64,000 bases of DNA from Streptomyces sp. AA1529 (GTDB lineage Bacteria > Actinomycetota > Actinomycetes > Streptomycetales > Streptomycetaceae). A program made the position numbers and the translations under genes. The stretch spans positions 62,001 to 126,000 of the forward strand of contig NZ_ALAP01000038.1 of the NCBI RefSeq assembly GCF_000280905.1, read 5' to 3'. Shown here one piece after another: positions 25,453 through 35,507 of this stretch; position 1 is the stretch's first letter; each line of letters starts with the position of its first letter. Below the pieces are notes generated by a model. It was not told where the DNA came from, ran no database searches, and worked only from the letters and a program-made list of their open reading frames with translations.

Positions 25453-25908
25453 ATGCCCGAGAGCCGATCGAGCGGCAACGCCTTCCCCGCGCCCAGCGAG
25501 GGAATGGCGGTGACCGTCTTCCTCACCGTGCACGATGTGGCGCGCTCGCGCCGGTTCTACAGCGAGGTGCTGGGCGGCGAGGTCGTTCTGGAGGAGAACC
25601 CCTGCACCATCCGGCTCGCCAACAGCTGGGTCATCATGAACCCCGGCGGCGGGCCCACCCCCGACAAACCCGGGGTGACGCTGCGGGCCCCCGAGAGCCG
25701 CGACACGGTCTCCAGCTTCATGAACCTGCGGGTGGCCGACATCCAGGCCGTGTACGAGGAGTGGACGGCCAAGGGAGCCGAATTCCTCACCCCACCTCTC
25801 GACCGGGAGGCCGAACTGCGCTGCTATCTGCGCGATCCCGACGGCTATCTGATCGAGGTCGGTCAGGCGACCGGAATGCTGCACGGACACTTCGCCCGCC
25901 GGGACTGA
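25453..25908 (+). CDS. VOC superfamily (glyoxalase/dioxygenase-like) protein
   Basis: The 151-aa product starts at ATG 25453, with GAAGGAG 9 bases upstream. It has the beta-alpha-beta-beta-beta layout of VOC modules: VTVFLTVHDVARSRRFYSEV, then IRLANSWVIMN, and the C-terminal half with LRCYLRDPDGYLIEVGQATG. The late Glu (LIEVGQ) and an early His (LTVHDV) fit metal-ligand positions. Members are lactoylglutathione lyases, dioxygenases or antibiotic-binding proteins; the substrate is not indicated. It stands alone, convergent with the M4 protease gene. Confidence 0.87.
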   Translation: MPESRSSGNAFPAPSEGMAVTVFLTVHDVARSRRFYSEVLGGEVVLEENPCTIRLANSWVIMNPGGGPTPDKPGVTLRAPESRDTVSSFMNLRVADIQAVYEEWTAKGAEFLTPPLDREAELRCYLRDPDGYLIEVGQATGMLHGHFARRD

Positions 25909-25986
25909 CGGGCCGGCACCCGCACCGTCCCCGGACCGGAGCACTCGACGGACCGGGAATCCAACGGAACGTGTACGACCACGCGC

Positions 25987-26030
25987 GTGTGCGCCGTGCC
26001 GGGAGCGGTGGCTCCCGGCACGGCGCACAC
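25987..26030. terminator. Strong bidirectional terminator
   Basis: A 20-bp perfect inverted repeat (arms 25987-26006 and 26011-26030) with a GGTG tetraloop lies between the VOC and M4 protease stops. Confidence 0.9.
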
Positions 26031-26079
26031 GGTGCCGCGGCGGTCCGGCGCGCAGCACGCCGGCCGGTGCTGCGGAGGG

Positions 26080-28161
26080 TTACGGGAAGGTGAGCTTGAA
26101 GCTGTTGATGTATCCGGTGTCGAAGTACCCCCTGTCCCGGACCTTCAGCTTCCAGACACCGTTGGCGTTCTCGGACGAGGCGTTGACGGTGTAGGTGGTG
26201 TCGATGTTCGGCGTCGAGTCGCCGGAGGAGCTGTGCAGGCGGTACGACCTGCCGCTCGGGCCCACCAGGTCGACCTGCAGGTCACCGCTGTAGGTGTGCA
26301 CGATGTTCACGCCCACCTTGAGGTTGCCGGGGGCCTTGCCGCTCAGACCGGTGGTGGTGATCTTGGAGGTCACCGCGGAGCCGGGGTAGTCCGGGATGGA
26401 GACGTCCGTGTCGTTGGTGAACGTCTTGCCGTCGCCGGGGTCGGGGTCGCCGCCGGGGCGTTCGCCGACGTTGACACCCGCCCAGGCGTCCGCCACCGAC
26501 TTGTACTCGGCGCTGTCGGTGCCGTACAGGTCACCGGCCACCGCGAGGGTGCCGGCGCGTGCCCCGGCGTAGTTGGTGGTGGAGGTGAACTTGGTGGTGA
26601 GCGCCTTGTACCAGATCAGCGCGGCCTTCTCGCGGCCGATCCCGGTGACCGGGAGACCGTCGGAGGTGGGCGAGTCGTAGCTGACACCGTTGATGACCTT
26701 GGCGCCGCTGCCCTCGCTCAGCAGGTAGAACCAGTGGTTGGCGGGACCCGACGAGTAGTGCACGTCGCTGTTCCCGATACCCGAGTACCAGTAGTCCTTG
26801 GAGGCGCCGTCCCGGCTGGGCTTGTCCATGTAGCGCAGCGGGGAGCCGTCACCGTTGATGTCGATCTTCTCGCCGACGAGGTAGTCGCCCTTGTCGGTCG
26901 AGTTGGCGGCGTGGAACTCCACGGCCGTGCCGAAGATGTCCGAGGTCGCCTCGTTGAGGCCGCCGGACTCGCCGCTGTAGATCAGGCCGGCGGTGGCCGA
27001 GGTGACGCCGTGGGTCATCTCGTGTCCTGCCACGTCCAGCGAGGTCAGCGGCTTGCTGTTGCCCGAGCCGTCGCCGTACGTCATGCAGAAGCAGGAGTCG
27101 CTCCAGAACGCGTTGACGTAGCTGTTGCCGTAGTGGACCCGGGAGTAGGCGGCCTGGCCGTCACCGCGGATGCCGGAGCGGCCGTAGACCTCCTTGTAGT
27201 AGTCCCAGGTCTCCGCGGCGCCGAAGTGCGCGTCCGCACCCGCGGTGGCGGCGTTGGACGGGCTGCCGTTCCCCCAGGTGTCCGAGGACTGGGAGAAGAG
27301 GGATCCGGTGCCGGAGGTCCCGTGGTTCAGGTTGTAGGTCTTGTGGCCGCCGCGGTCGTTGTCGGTGAGCGTGTAGTTCGAGCCCGACTGCGCGGTGCTG
27401 AGATCGACCTGGCCGCTGTACTGGGTGTTGCCGATGCCGGTCTCGATGCCCTGCCACTGGCTGAGCTTCTTGCCGGTGCGCGCGTCGGTGACGACGTGCA
27501 GCTCGTTGGGCGTGCCGTCGTGCTGCAGTCCGCCGACGACCGTCTCGAAGGCGAGGGTGGGCTTGCCCTCGGCCAGCCAGACGACCTTGCGCGGTCCGCG
27601 GTCGGCGTCGGTCTTCTTCGACCCCGCGGCGTCGGCGGCCTTGAGCGCCTGCCGTTCCGCCGTGCCGGGCCGCACGCCCGCCTTGGCGGAGAGGTTCTTG
27701 AGCGCGTGCTTGGAGGCCCGGCCGACCTCCTTGGTGGCGCCCTTCGCGGTGGTCTCCACCACGAGGTCACCGCCGAGCACGGGCATTCCGCGGTACGTGC
27801 GCTCGTAGCGCGTGTGGACGGTGCCGTCGCGGTCCTTGAGCACGTCGCGGACGACCAGCTTCTCCTTGGCGCCCAGGCCGAGCTTGTCGGCGGTGGCGGC
27901 CTTCTTGCTGTCCGCCTTCCGCAGCAGCGCGTCGCGTTGGGCGGGCGAGAGCTTGACGGGCAGGGCCCCGGTGTCGGCGCCCTTGGCGGCTGCCGCCGCG
28001 CTGTCGTGGCTCTGGTCGTCGGCCGCGGCCGGACCGGTCTGGACGGCGACCGAGAGCAGGGCGGCAACGGCGCCGAGTGCGACGCCCGCCGAAGCCTTCG
28101 GCGGCAGGAGGCGTCTGTGGGAGGTGGCGGTGGTGCCTCTGTGGGAGGTTGATCTTCGCAA
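26080..28161 (-). CDS. Secreted thermolysin-type (M4) metallopeptidase with P domain
   Basis: The start is a TTG at 28161 behind AAGGAG (6 bases); no ATG or GTG fits. The 693-aa preproprotein has a signal peptide (residues about 23-47), an FTP/PepSY-type propeptide (about 55-200) and the M4 catalytic domain. Zinc ligands are H380 and H384 of HEMTH and E404 of GGLNEATSD, with E381 as the catalytic base. The last 100 residues are a proprotein-convertase P domain (VSIPDYPGSAVTSKITTTGL, ending YINSFKLTFP). Such enzymes are exported and autoprocessed, and help degrade extracellular protein. Two cysteines close together (SCFCMTYG) may form a disulfide. Confidence 0.95.
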   Translation of the reverse strand: MRRSTSHRGTTATSHRRLLPPKASAGVALGAVAALLSVAVQTGPAAADDQSHDSAAAAAKGADTGALPVKLSPAQRDALLRKADSKKAATADKLGLGAKEKLVVRDVLKDRDGTVHTRYERTYRGMPVLGGDLVVETTAKGATKEVGRASKHALKNLSAKAGVRPGTAERQALKAADAAGSKKTDADRGPRKVVWLAEGKPTLAFETVVGGLQHDGTPNELHVVTDARTGKKLSQWQGIETGIGNTQYSGQVDLSTAQSGSNYTLTDNDRGGHKTYNLNHGTSGTGSLFSQSSDTWGNGSPSNAATAGADAHFGAAETWDYYKEVYGRSGIRGDGQAAYSRVHYGNSYVNAFWSDSCFCMTYGDGSGNSKPLTSLDVAGHEMTHGVTSATAGLIYSGESGGLNEATSDIFGTAVEFHAANSTDKGDYLVGEKIDINGDGSPLRYMDKPSRDGASKDYWYSGIGNSDVHYSSGPANHWFYLLSEGSGAKVINGVSYDSPTSDGLPVTGIGREKAALIWYKALTTKFTSTTNYAGARAGTLAVAGDLYGTDSAEYKSVADAWAGVNVGERPGGDPDPGDGKTFTNDTDVSIPDYPGSAVTSKITTTGLSGKAPGNLKVGVNIVHTYSGDLQVDLVGPSGRSYRLHSSSGDSTPNIDTTYTVNASSENANGVWKLKVRDRGYFDTGYINSFKLTFP

Positions 28162-28513
28162 GACTGGCTCCTTCTGCTGGCCGCACGGTCGTGCGGCCTG
28201 GGAGACCGGGCGGCGGACGACCGTCCGGCGGATCTCGGCAGAGCAAGGCGGAGCAAACGCGAGCTGGTGGAACGGTGTTGCTGGTGCGGCCACCGGAACG
28301 ACCAGCACCGCGTGTGGGGAACTACCGCTCGTCGTTCGTGCAGTGGTGCGAGCGGCCAGTCGCAGACTGCCACTCGGGGCGAGCTCCTGTCAGGAGCGCA
28401 TCAAGGGTTTGGCCGGAAACGGTCCGTTGTCCGTGCGTTCACGTCCGCTATCCGGTGCCGTTCACCGGCAGGGCGCCGCGTCGCGCCGGTTCCTCCCGGG
28501 CCGTGCTGCCTCT
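28162..28513. other. Intergenic region upstream of the M4 protease gene
   Basis: This 352-bp stretch lies between the DUF952 stop and the protease start, both on the minus strand. It must contain the protease promoter. I saw no repeat of regulatory type and no gene. Confidence 0.5.
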
Positions 28514-28846
28514 TCAGGTCCCGCCGGTCCAGGGCTCGGTCGCCACGACCGCCGACACCGGAAGCGGCCCGTAGAGGTGCGGGAACTCCTCGCCGCCGGG
28601 CGCGGCCGGCTCGTGGCGGACGGGGGAGGAGAGCCGCTCGGTGTCGACGACGAGGACGACCAGCCGCTCCGGTGCCACCTGGTCGCCGTAGAGCGCGGCC
28701 GCCACGGCGGGGAGTTGGTGCCGCAGCGAGAGATGGATGAACCCGACCTCGCTCAGCGTCCGGCCGCGCGTGGACATCTCGTACGTCCCCCGGGCGCAGG
28801 CTTCGTCCCACAGAACCCGCTCGGTGATGTGCAGTACTTCAGCCAT
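28514..28846 (-). CDS. DUF952 domain protein
   Basis: This 110-aa protein consists of one DUF952 domain: the start VLHITERVLWDEACARGTYE, then GFIHLSLRHQLPAVA and the end FPHLYGPLPVSAVVATEPW. The His-containing GFIHLS motif is the family's best-conserved feature and the fold resembles ADP-ribosyl-binding or transferase folds, but activity is unproven. It is soluble, with no partner gene in an obvious operon. Confidence 0.87.
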   Translation of the reverse strand: MAEVLHITERVLWDEACARGTYEMSTRGRTLSEVGFIHLSLRHQLPAVAAALYGDQVAPERLVVLVVDTERLSSPVRHEPAAPGGEEFPHLYGPLPVSAVVATEPWTGGT

Positions 28847-28930
28847 CCCCGCACGGTAGCCGCCGCCGCGCCCCGCGGGGGTCGGACGTGCGCCCGGCGG
28901 TCCGCACCCCCGGTGCCGGCCGCGACGGAC

Positions 28931-29134
28931 TCAGTCGCGGAACGAACCGTCCGCGCGCCGCGCGTGCCGGGCCAGCAGGTGCCCGCACAGCGGGCAGTGG
29001 CGCCGCAGCGCCCGCTTGAGCACGTACCCGATGCCCGCCGTGCACACGTACACCAGGCCGACTCCCGCCGCCTGCAGCAGTTTTCCCAGTCCGGACCTGG
29101 TGCAGCTCGCGCAGTCCCGGCAGCCGGCAGCCAT
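28931..29134 (-). CDS. Small cysteine-rich membrane protein, 67 aa
   Basis: The start ATG at 29134 has GAGGGAT 8 bases upstream. The N-terminus GCRDCASCTR has three closely spaced cysteines. A hydrophobic helix (VGLVYVCTAGIGYVLKRAL) follows, and then RRHCPLCGHLLARH with a CxxC and two His. The two Cys clusters could bind zinc on the cytosolic side around one membrane pass. I recognise similar small Streptomyces proteins but no function is known. Codon bias is typical of the genome, supporting a real gene. Confidence 0.7.
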   Translation of the reverse strand: MAAGCRDCASCTRSGLGKLLQAAGVGLVYVCTAGIGYVLKRALRRHCPLCGHLLARHARRADGSFRD

Positions 29135-29412
29135 CGCGGATCCCTCGCCTTCGTTCCGTTCGGTGGTCTTGCCCGGAAGGACGCGAGCAGGGCCGCGCAC
29201 AGGTGCCCCCGGTACCGTGCCGCGACGGTCCGGGGACGGCCCTGTGACAAGGGGGGGCCGAGATCCGGTCCGCCGCTGGAAGCGGCGCCAGACCTCCGGA
29301 AGTGGTACTCCGCGCCCGGCGGCGGCGACGGGATCCCGCCAGGCGCCCCGGGCCCGCATGCACCAGGGTCGACCGGGGCGTCCGGACTCTCCGGACCGGG
29401 GAGGGCGAGGGG

Positions 29413-30852
29413 TCAGGCTTCGACTTCGGAGCCGTCGCCGCCCCAGAGGGTGTGGAAGACGCCCTCGCGGTCGGTACGGCGGTAGGTGTGTGCCCCGAAG
29501 TAGTCGCGCTGCCCCTGGGTGAGTGCGGCCGGAAGGCGGTCGGCGCGCAGGGAGTCGTAGTAGGCCAGGGCGGAGGCGAAGCCCGGGATGGGGACGCCCT
29601 GAGTGGCGGCTGTGGCGACGACCGCCCGCCAGTCGTCCTGTGCGGCGGCGATCTCGGCTGCGAACCCCTCGTCGGTGAGCAGGCTGGGCAGTCCGGGCTG
29701 TGCGGCGTAGGCCCTGGTGATCCGGTCGAGGAAGGCGGCTCTGATGATGCAGCCGCCGCGCCAGATCGCGGCGACCTCTCCGAGGTCGATGTGCCAGCCG
29801 TACTGCTCGCTGCCGGCGGCGATCTCGTCGAAGCCCTGGGTGTAGGAGACGATCTTCGACGCGTACAGGGCCTGCTCGACGCGGTCGGTGAACGCGGTCG
29901 CCTCGCCCTCGCCGAGGGTGCGCGCGGCGGGTCCTGCCAGGTGGCGGGAGGCGGCGCGCAGGTCCGCGTGCCCGGAGACCGAGCGGGCGAAGACGGCCTC
30001 GGCGATGCCGGGTACCGGAACCCCCAGGTCGAGAGCGGTCTGCACGGTCCAGCGGCCGGTGCCCTTCTGCTCCGCGCGGTCGGCGACGACGTCGAGGAAC
30101 GGCCGGCCGGTCTCCGCGTCGGTGTGGGTGAGCACCTGTGCGGTGATCTCGATCAGGTAGGAGTCCAGCCGCCCCTCGTTCCAGCGCCGGAAGATCTCGG
30201 CGATCTCGGCGGGGGACCGGCCCGCGACCTTCCGCAGCAGGTCGTACGCCTCCGCGATGAGTTGCATGTCGGCGTACTCGATACCGTTGTGCACCATCTT
30301 CACGAAGTGGCCCGCCCCGTCCGGCCCGATGTGCGCGGTGCACGGGGCGCCGTCCGGAGCCCGCGCCGCGATCCGCTCCAGCAGCGGGCCCAGCGCTTCC
30401 CAGGACTCGTCCGAGCCGCCCGGCATGATGCTGGGGCCCAGCAGGGCACCCTCCTCGCCGCCGGAGATGCCCGTGCCCACGAAGTGGAGGCCGCGCTCGC
30501 GCAGCGCGGCCTCCCGCCGGCGGGTGTCCTCGAAGTGCGCGTTCCCTCCGTCGACGAGGATGTCGCCGGGCTCCAGCAGTTCGGCGAACTCCTCCAGGAC
30601 CGCGTCCGTCGGCTCGCCCGCCTTGACCATCACCACCAGGCAGCGGGGCCGCCGCAGGGCCGCCACGCACTCCCGCGCGGAGCCGGCCGGCACGAAGTCG
30701 CCCTCGTGGCCGAACGCGTCCATCAGCTCCCTGGTCCGTGCCTCGGTGCGGTTGTGCAGGGCGACCGTGAAGCCGTTCCGGGCGAAGTTGCGGGCGAGAT
30801 TGCGCCCCATGACGGCCAATCCGGTGACACCGATCCGCGCCGACGCTGTCAT
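29413..30852 (-). CDS. gnd: 6-phosphogluconate dehydrogenase, decarboxylating
   Basis: The ATG at 30852 has AAAGG 7 bases before it; the GTG two codons earlier lies too near that site. The 479-aa protein has the full-length Gnd layout: Rossmann motif GLAVMGRNLARNFA, the NADP-binding NRTEART, GTGISGGEEGA, the catalytic region KMVHNGIEYADMQLIAEAYD, and the C-terminal helical dimer domain with KGTGRWT. It oxidises 6-phosphogluconate to ribulose 5-phosphate and CO2 in the pentose phosphate pathway, making NADPH. It is transcribed alone. Streptomyces often have two gnd genes; which paralogue this is cannot be told. Confidence 0.95.
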   Translation of the reverse strand: MTASARIGVTGLAVMGRNLARNFARNGFTVALHNRTEARTRELMDAFGHEGDFVPAGSARECVAALRRPRCLVVMVKAGEPTDAVLEEFAELLEPGDILVDGGNAHFEDTRRREAALRERGLHFVGTGISGGEEGALLGPSIMPGGSDESWEALGPLLERIAARAPDGAPCTAHIGPDGAGHFVKMVHNGIEYADMQLIAEAYDLLRKVAGRSPAEIAEIFRRWNEGRLDSYLIEITAQVLTHTDAETGRPFLDVVADRAEQKGTGRWTVQTALDLGVPVPGIAEAVFARSVSGHADLRAASRHLAGPAARTLGEGEATAFTDRVEQALYASKIVSYTQGFDEIAAGSEQYGWHIDLGEVAAIWRGGCIIRAAFLDRITRAYAAQPGLPSLLTDEGFAAEIAAAQDDWRAVVATAATQGVPIPGFASALAYYDSLRADRLPAALTQGQRDYFGAHTYRRTDREGVFHTLWGGDGSEVEA

Positions 30853-31000
30853 GGTCACACCTTTCGGACGGGGAAACCTCCGCGGGCCGGGAGCGCCGGC
30901 CCGGGGTTCCCGCGCCGACCGGCCCGGCCGCCCCTCGATCGTCTCCCGACATGTGCCCCGGCGCTCGCTGCCGCGGCCCGCGCCGTCCGGTCCTGCCCCG

Positions 31001-32773
31001 TCATTTGGCGTCGGCGTAGCACTCCACCGCGGCGGTGGTGAACCCGAAGCGCACGGGAGTCGGCCCGAACGCGGCGACGCCGGCCTCCTCGGCGGCCTCC
31101 GCGATCGCCTCCCGGACCCGGGGCGCCTCCTCGGCGGGGCAGTGCACGATGACCTCGTCGTGCTGGAAGAACACCAGTTCGGCAGCGAGGGGAAGGAGTC
31201 TCCGGCGCAGCGCCGCGAGCATCAGTACCGCCCAGTCCGCCGCGCTGCCCTGGACCACGAAGTTCCGGGTGAAGCGGCCCCGGGCCCGTGCGGCGCCCGC
31301 CGCGCTCCCGGGAGCACCCTCGGGCGGCCCGGAGACCCCCGTGCCCGCCTCGGGGCCGGTGCCGCCCGCTTCCTCCTCTGCACCCTCCTCTCCGCCGCGG
31401 CCCACGGGCGGGGAGGTGCGGCCCAGATGGGTGCGGACGAGCCGGCCCTCCTCTCCGGCGCGGGCCGCGTCGTCCACATAGGAGACCGCGGCCGGGAACC
31501 GCTTCCGCAGCGCGGCGAGATGGCGCAGCCCGTCACCGCTGGTCTGGCCGTAGACCGCGCCCAGCACCGCGAGCTTGGCGCGGTCGCGGTCGCCCGCGAA
31601 GGCCCGCTGCGACAGCACCGTGTACAGGTCCTGCCCGCTGCTCGCCGCCGTCATCAGTCCCGGGTCCCGGGAGACGGCCGCGAGCACCCGCGGCTCCAGC
31701 TGGTCGGCGTCGGCCACCACCAGCAGATGCCCCGGATCGGCGACCACGGCGCGCCGCACCACCTTCGGGATCTGCAGCGCACCGCCCCCGTTGGTGGTCC
31801 AGCGGCCGGAGGCCGCGCCGCCGGGCACATACGCGGCGTGGAAGCGGCCGTCCCGCACCCAGGAGCGCAGCCAGCCCCAGCCGTGCGCGGTGTAGAGGCG
31901 GTACAGCTTCTTGTAGCGCAGCAGCGGCTCGACCGCCGGGTGGTCCACCTTCCGCAGCTCCCAGGCCCGTGTGGACCCCAGCCGGATCCCCGCGCGGGCG
32001 AACGCCTGGAGCACTTCCGCGGCCAGGTCGGGGCGCACCCGCTCGCCCGGGCCGAACGCCTGCGAGATCTCCTCCTCCAGCTCCACCAGCCGCCTCGGCA
32101 GCCCGTTGCCCGCGTACCGCTCGCCCAGCAGCTCCGCCAGCAGCTCCCGGTGGATCTCCGCGCTCCAGGGCAGCCCCGCCCGTGTCATCTCCCCGGCCAC
32201 CAGCGTCCCGGCGGACTCCCCGGCCAGCAGGAGCCGCATCCGGTCCGGATGCTGCGCCCGCGCGGTGCGGTCCAGCTGTGCCGCGTACACCTCCAGCAGC
32301 GCCTCCAGCGGATCCACGCCGTCCGGCAGCGGTACCGGGCCCGTCTCGAACAGCGACGGCGGGACGTCGGACTCCAGGTGCTCCGGGGGCCGGTCCGGGG
32401 GCACCGGACGTCCGTGCAGCCGGGCCCACGCGGCGGGCAGCGAACGGGGATCGCCCGCGCGGCCCTCGTGCCCGAGCAGCAGCGCCTCGGCCGTCTCCAC
32501 GTCATAGCACCGCGCCACCCGCACCCCGGCGGCCAGCAGCTCCGACTGCACCTGCGGGGTGGCCCGCCACACCCACCGGGCCACCTCCGGGCGGGCCCGC
32601 ACGGCAGCCGCCGCCGACTCCTCCGTGCGCGCGGCACCCGCCGCCCGGCCGCGCGCGTCCAGCGGGCACACCCGCACCCGGGTGCCGCCCGCCGGTGCCA
32701 GCGCCCATCTGCCGCGGTCCGGTGCCTCCCGCGTGCGGTGCCCGTCTCCCGTGCCCCCCGTCCTGTCGTCCAT
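31001..32773 (-). CDS. PolA-like DNA polymerase with degenerate 3'-5' exonuclease region
   Basis: The ATG at 32773 has GGGAG 9 bases upstream. The 590-aa protein lacks the 5'-3' nuclease domain of Pol I. An exonuclease-like region of about 180 residues without clear DED residues precedes the family A polymerase domain. Motif A is VADADQLEPRVLA (about residue 354), motif B DRAKLAVLGAVYGQTSGDGL (about 400) and motif C FFQHDEVIVH (about 539). A low-complexity insert of about 45 residues (Glu/Gly/Pro/Ala-rich) separates motif B from the conserved FVVQGSAADWA. Such short polymerases are widespread in Streptomyces beside PolA proper, and a repair role is inferred. Confidence 0.9.
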   Translation of the reverse strand: MDDRTGGTGDGHRTREAPDRGRWALAPAGGTRVRVCPLDARGRAAGAARTEESAAAAVRARPEVARWVWRATPQVQSELLAAGVRVARCYDVETAEALLLGHEGRAGDPRSLPAAWARLHGRPVPPDRPPEHLESDVPPSLFETGPVPLPDGVDPLEALLEVYAAQLDRTARAQHPDRMRLLLAGESAGTLVAGEMTRAGLPWSAEIHRELLAELLGERYAGNGLPRRLVELEEEISQAFGPGERVRPDLAAEVLQAFARAGIRLGSTRAWELRKVDHPAVEPLLRYKKLYRLYTAHGWGWLRSWVRDGRFHAAYVPGGAASGRWTTNGGGALQIPKVVRRAVVADPGHLLVVADADQLEPRVLAAVSRDPGLMTAASSGQDLYTVLSQRAFAGDRDRAKLAVLGAVYGQTSGDGLRHLAALRKRFPAAVSYVDDAARAGEEGRLVRTHLGRTSPPVGRGGEEGAEEEAGGTGPEAGTGVSGPPEGAPGSAAGAARARGRFTRNFVVQGSAADWAVLMLAALRRRLLPLAAELVFFQHDEVIVHCPAEEAPRVREAIAEAAEEAGVAAFGPTPVRFGFTTAAVECYADAK

Positions 32774-32902
32774 GCCGGGAGTCTCCCAGCCGCCTCCGAC
32801 AATGCCGCCGGACCGTGTCGGCCGCCGTCCGCGCACGAGCGGCGGGGGCAGCCGCGGTGCGGGTGCCCCCGCTCGGCGAAAACCGGCGGCGGAAGCAGGT
32901 GA

Positions 32903-32919
32903 GGGAGTGTCATACTCCC
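32903..32919. promoter_or_regulatory. Palindrome upstream of the TetR gene
   Basis: GGGAGT and ACTCCC flank a 5-bp centre (GTCAT), making a 17-bp dyad 34 bp before the TetR start and in the gap shared with the polymerase gene. An autoregulatory operator is plausible. Confidence 0.45.
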
Positions 32920-32922
32920 GCC

Positions 32923-32961
32923 ATGCCAACCCACTTGGAGAAACGGGCGCTCGGTGGCTGA
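32923..32961 (+). CDS. Possible 12-codon leader peptide before the TetR gene
   Basis: An ATG at 32923 opens a 12-residue frame (MPTHLEKRALGG) whose TGA overlaps the first codons of the TetR gene (GTG at 32954). AGGGAG precedes it. It may couple translation of the regulator, or the ATG may be incidental. Evidence is limited to spacing and the overlap. Confidence 0.3.
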   Translation: MPTHLEKRALGG

Positions 32962-33610
32962 CGTCCGGGCGCACGAGGCGCGCCGGCTCCCCGGCCCCCG
33001 CGGTACCGAGCGCTCCCAGGCGCGTCGCGCCGAGTTGCTGGCGACGGGGCGCACCCTCTTCGCCGACACGTCCTACGACGCCCTGTCCATGGACGACATC
33101 GCGCACAGCGCGGGCGTGGCCAAGGGGCTGGTCTACTACTACTTCACCAGCAAACGCGGCTACTACCTCGCCGTCGTCGAGGACGCCGCAGCCGAACTGG
33201 TGCTCCGCGCGACCAGCTGCCGCGACCTGCCCCGCGCCGAACGCGCCCGGCGCACCATCGAGGGCTGTCTGCGCTACGCCCAGCAGAACCAGGCCGCGTA
33301 CCGCACGGTCGTCACCGGGGGAGTGGGCCACGACGCGCAGGTGCTGGAGATCCGCGACCGGGTGCGCGAGCAGTTGCTGGGCGTGATCGCCGAGGGCTCC
33401 TGGGGCCGCACCCGCCTCCGGCCGCTCGCCCGAGCCGCCCTGGTGGGGTGGCTCTCCTCGGTGGAGGGCGCCACCCTGGACTGGCTCGCGCGCGGGCAGG
33501 AGCTCTCCTCCGAGGCGCTGTGCGAGCTGCTCTCCCGCACGCTGCGGGCCACGCTGGAGACCGTCGCGCGGCTCGAAGGCACGGTGCCCCCCGGCGCCGA
33601 CCGCCGGTAG
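32954..33610 (+). CDS. TetR-family transcriptional regulator
   Basis: The 218-aa product has a TetR helix-turn-helix at residues 25-70 (SMDDIAHSAGVAKGLVYYYF, with upstream LLATGRTLFADTSY) and a helical ligand domain to the end. The GTG at 32954 has GGAG 13 bases upstream, which is long; the short leader frame may supply translation instead. It is divergent from the PolA-like gene and followed by the GlsB-type gene. Its ligand and targets are unknown. The palindrome at 32903-32919 is the obvious candidate site. Confidence 0.87.
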   Translation: MADVRAHEARRLPGPRGTERSQARRAELLATGRTLFADTSYDALSMDDIAHSAGVAKGLVYYYFTSKRGYYLAVVEDAAAELVLRATSCRDLPRAERARRTIEGCLRYAQQNQAAYRTVVTGGVGHDAQVLEIRDRVREQLLGVIAEGSWGRTRLRPLARAALVGWLSSVEGATLDWLARGQELSSEALCELLSRTLRATLETVARLEGTVPPGADRR

Positions 33611-33717
33611 CCGCTGCCCGCGCGGCCGGCGGCCGCTGCCGTGCCGGGCTCCGCATGATCCGCGCGGTTCCGGGACACTCGTTCCACCAGGAGTGTCCTC
33701 GGGTCCGGGAGGCGGCC

Positions 33718-33993
33718 ATGGCCATATCCGCAATCATCAGTGCGCTCGTCGTCGGCGTCGTCATCGGCGCGCTCGGTCGGCTGGTGCTGCCGGGCAGGCA
33801 GCGGATCGGCCTGCTGTGGACGGTGGTGGTGGGCATCGCCGCCGCGTTCGTCGGCACCGGAATCGCCAGCGGTCTGGGTGTCGCCGACACCCGCGGATTC
33901 GACTGGATCGAGCTGCTCATCCAGGTCGCCCTCGCCGCGGTCGGCGTCGGTGCGCTGGACCGGGCGCGCGCCGGCAGACGCGTGCAGCGCTAG
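33718..33993 (+). CDS. GlsB/YeaQ/YmgE-family small membrane stress protein
   Basis: The ATG has GGGAGG 5 bases upstream. The 91-aa product has three membrane helices typical of the transglycosylase-associated (GlsB/YeaQ) family: ISAIISALVVGVVIGALGRL, LLWTVVVGIAAAFVGTGIA and IELLIQVALAAVGVGAL. Family members respond to osmotic or general stress; biochemistry is unknown. A strong hairpin follows. Confidence 0.87.
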   Translation: MAISAIISALVVGVVIGALGRLVLPGRQRIGLLWTVVVGIAAAFVGTGIASGLGVADTRGFDWIELLIQVALAAVGVGALDRARAGRRVQR

Positions 33994-34005
33994 AGAGCCC
34001 CGCAG

Positions 34006-34047
34006 CGCCGTCCGCGGCCCCGGAGCGGTCCGGGGCCGCGGACGGCG
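34006..34047 (+). terminator. Strong terminator hairpin after the GlsB-like gene
   Basis: A 19-bp perfect inverted repeat (arms 34006-34024 and 34029-34047) with a GCGG loop lies 12 bp past the stop codon. Confidence 0.85.
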
Positions 34048-34131
34048 GGTGCGACCAGGAGCCCGGCGGTGGTCCGCCACCGGCGCCGTCGCCCGGGTGC
34101 TCGGCGACCGCTGCCGGGCTGCCGGCCGAGG

Positions 34132-34168
34132 CCAGGAGCCCCGCGGTGGTGCGCCGCGGGGCCCCTGG
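34132..34168 (-). terminator. Terminator hairpin downstream of the chitinase gene
   Basis: A 15-bp inverted repeat with one mismatch (arms 34132-34146 and 34154-34168), 7-nt loop, lies about 45 bp beyond the chitinase stop. Confidence 0.7.
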
Positions 34169-34211
34169 TGCTCTGCCGGGCGCGTCGTACGCGCCACCGG
34201 ACGGCTGCGCG

Positions 34212-35507
<1,296 letters not shown>

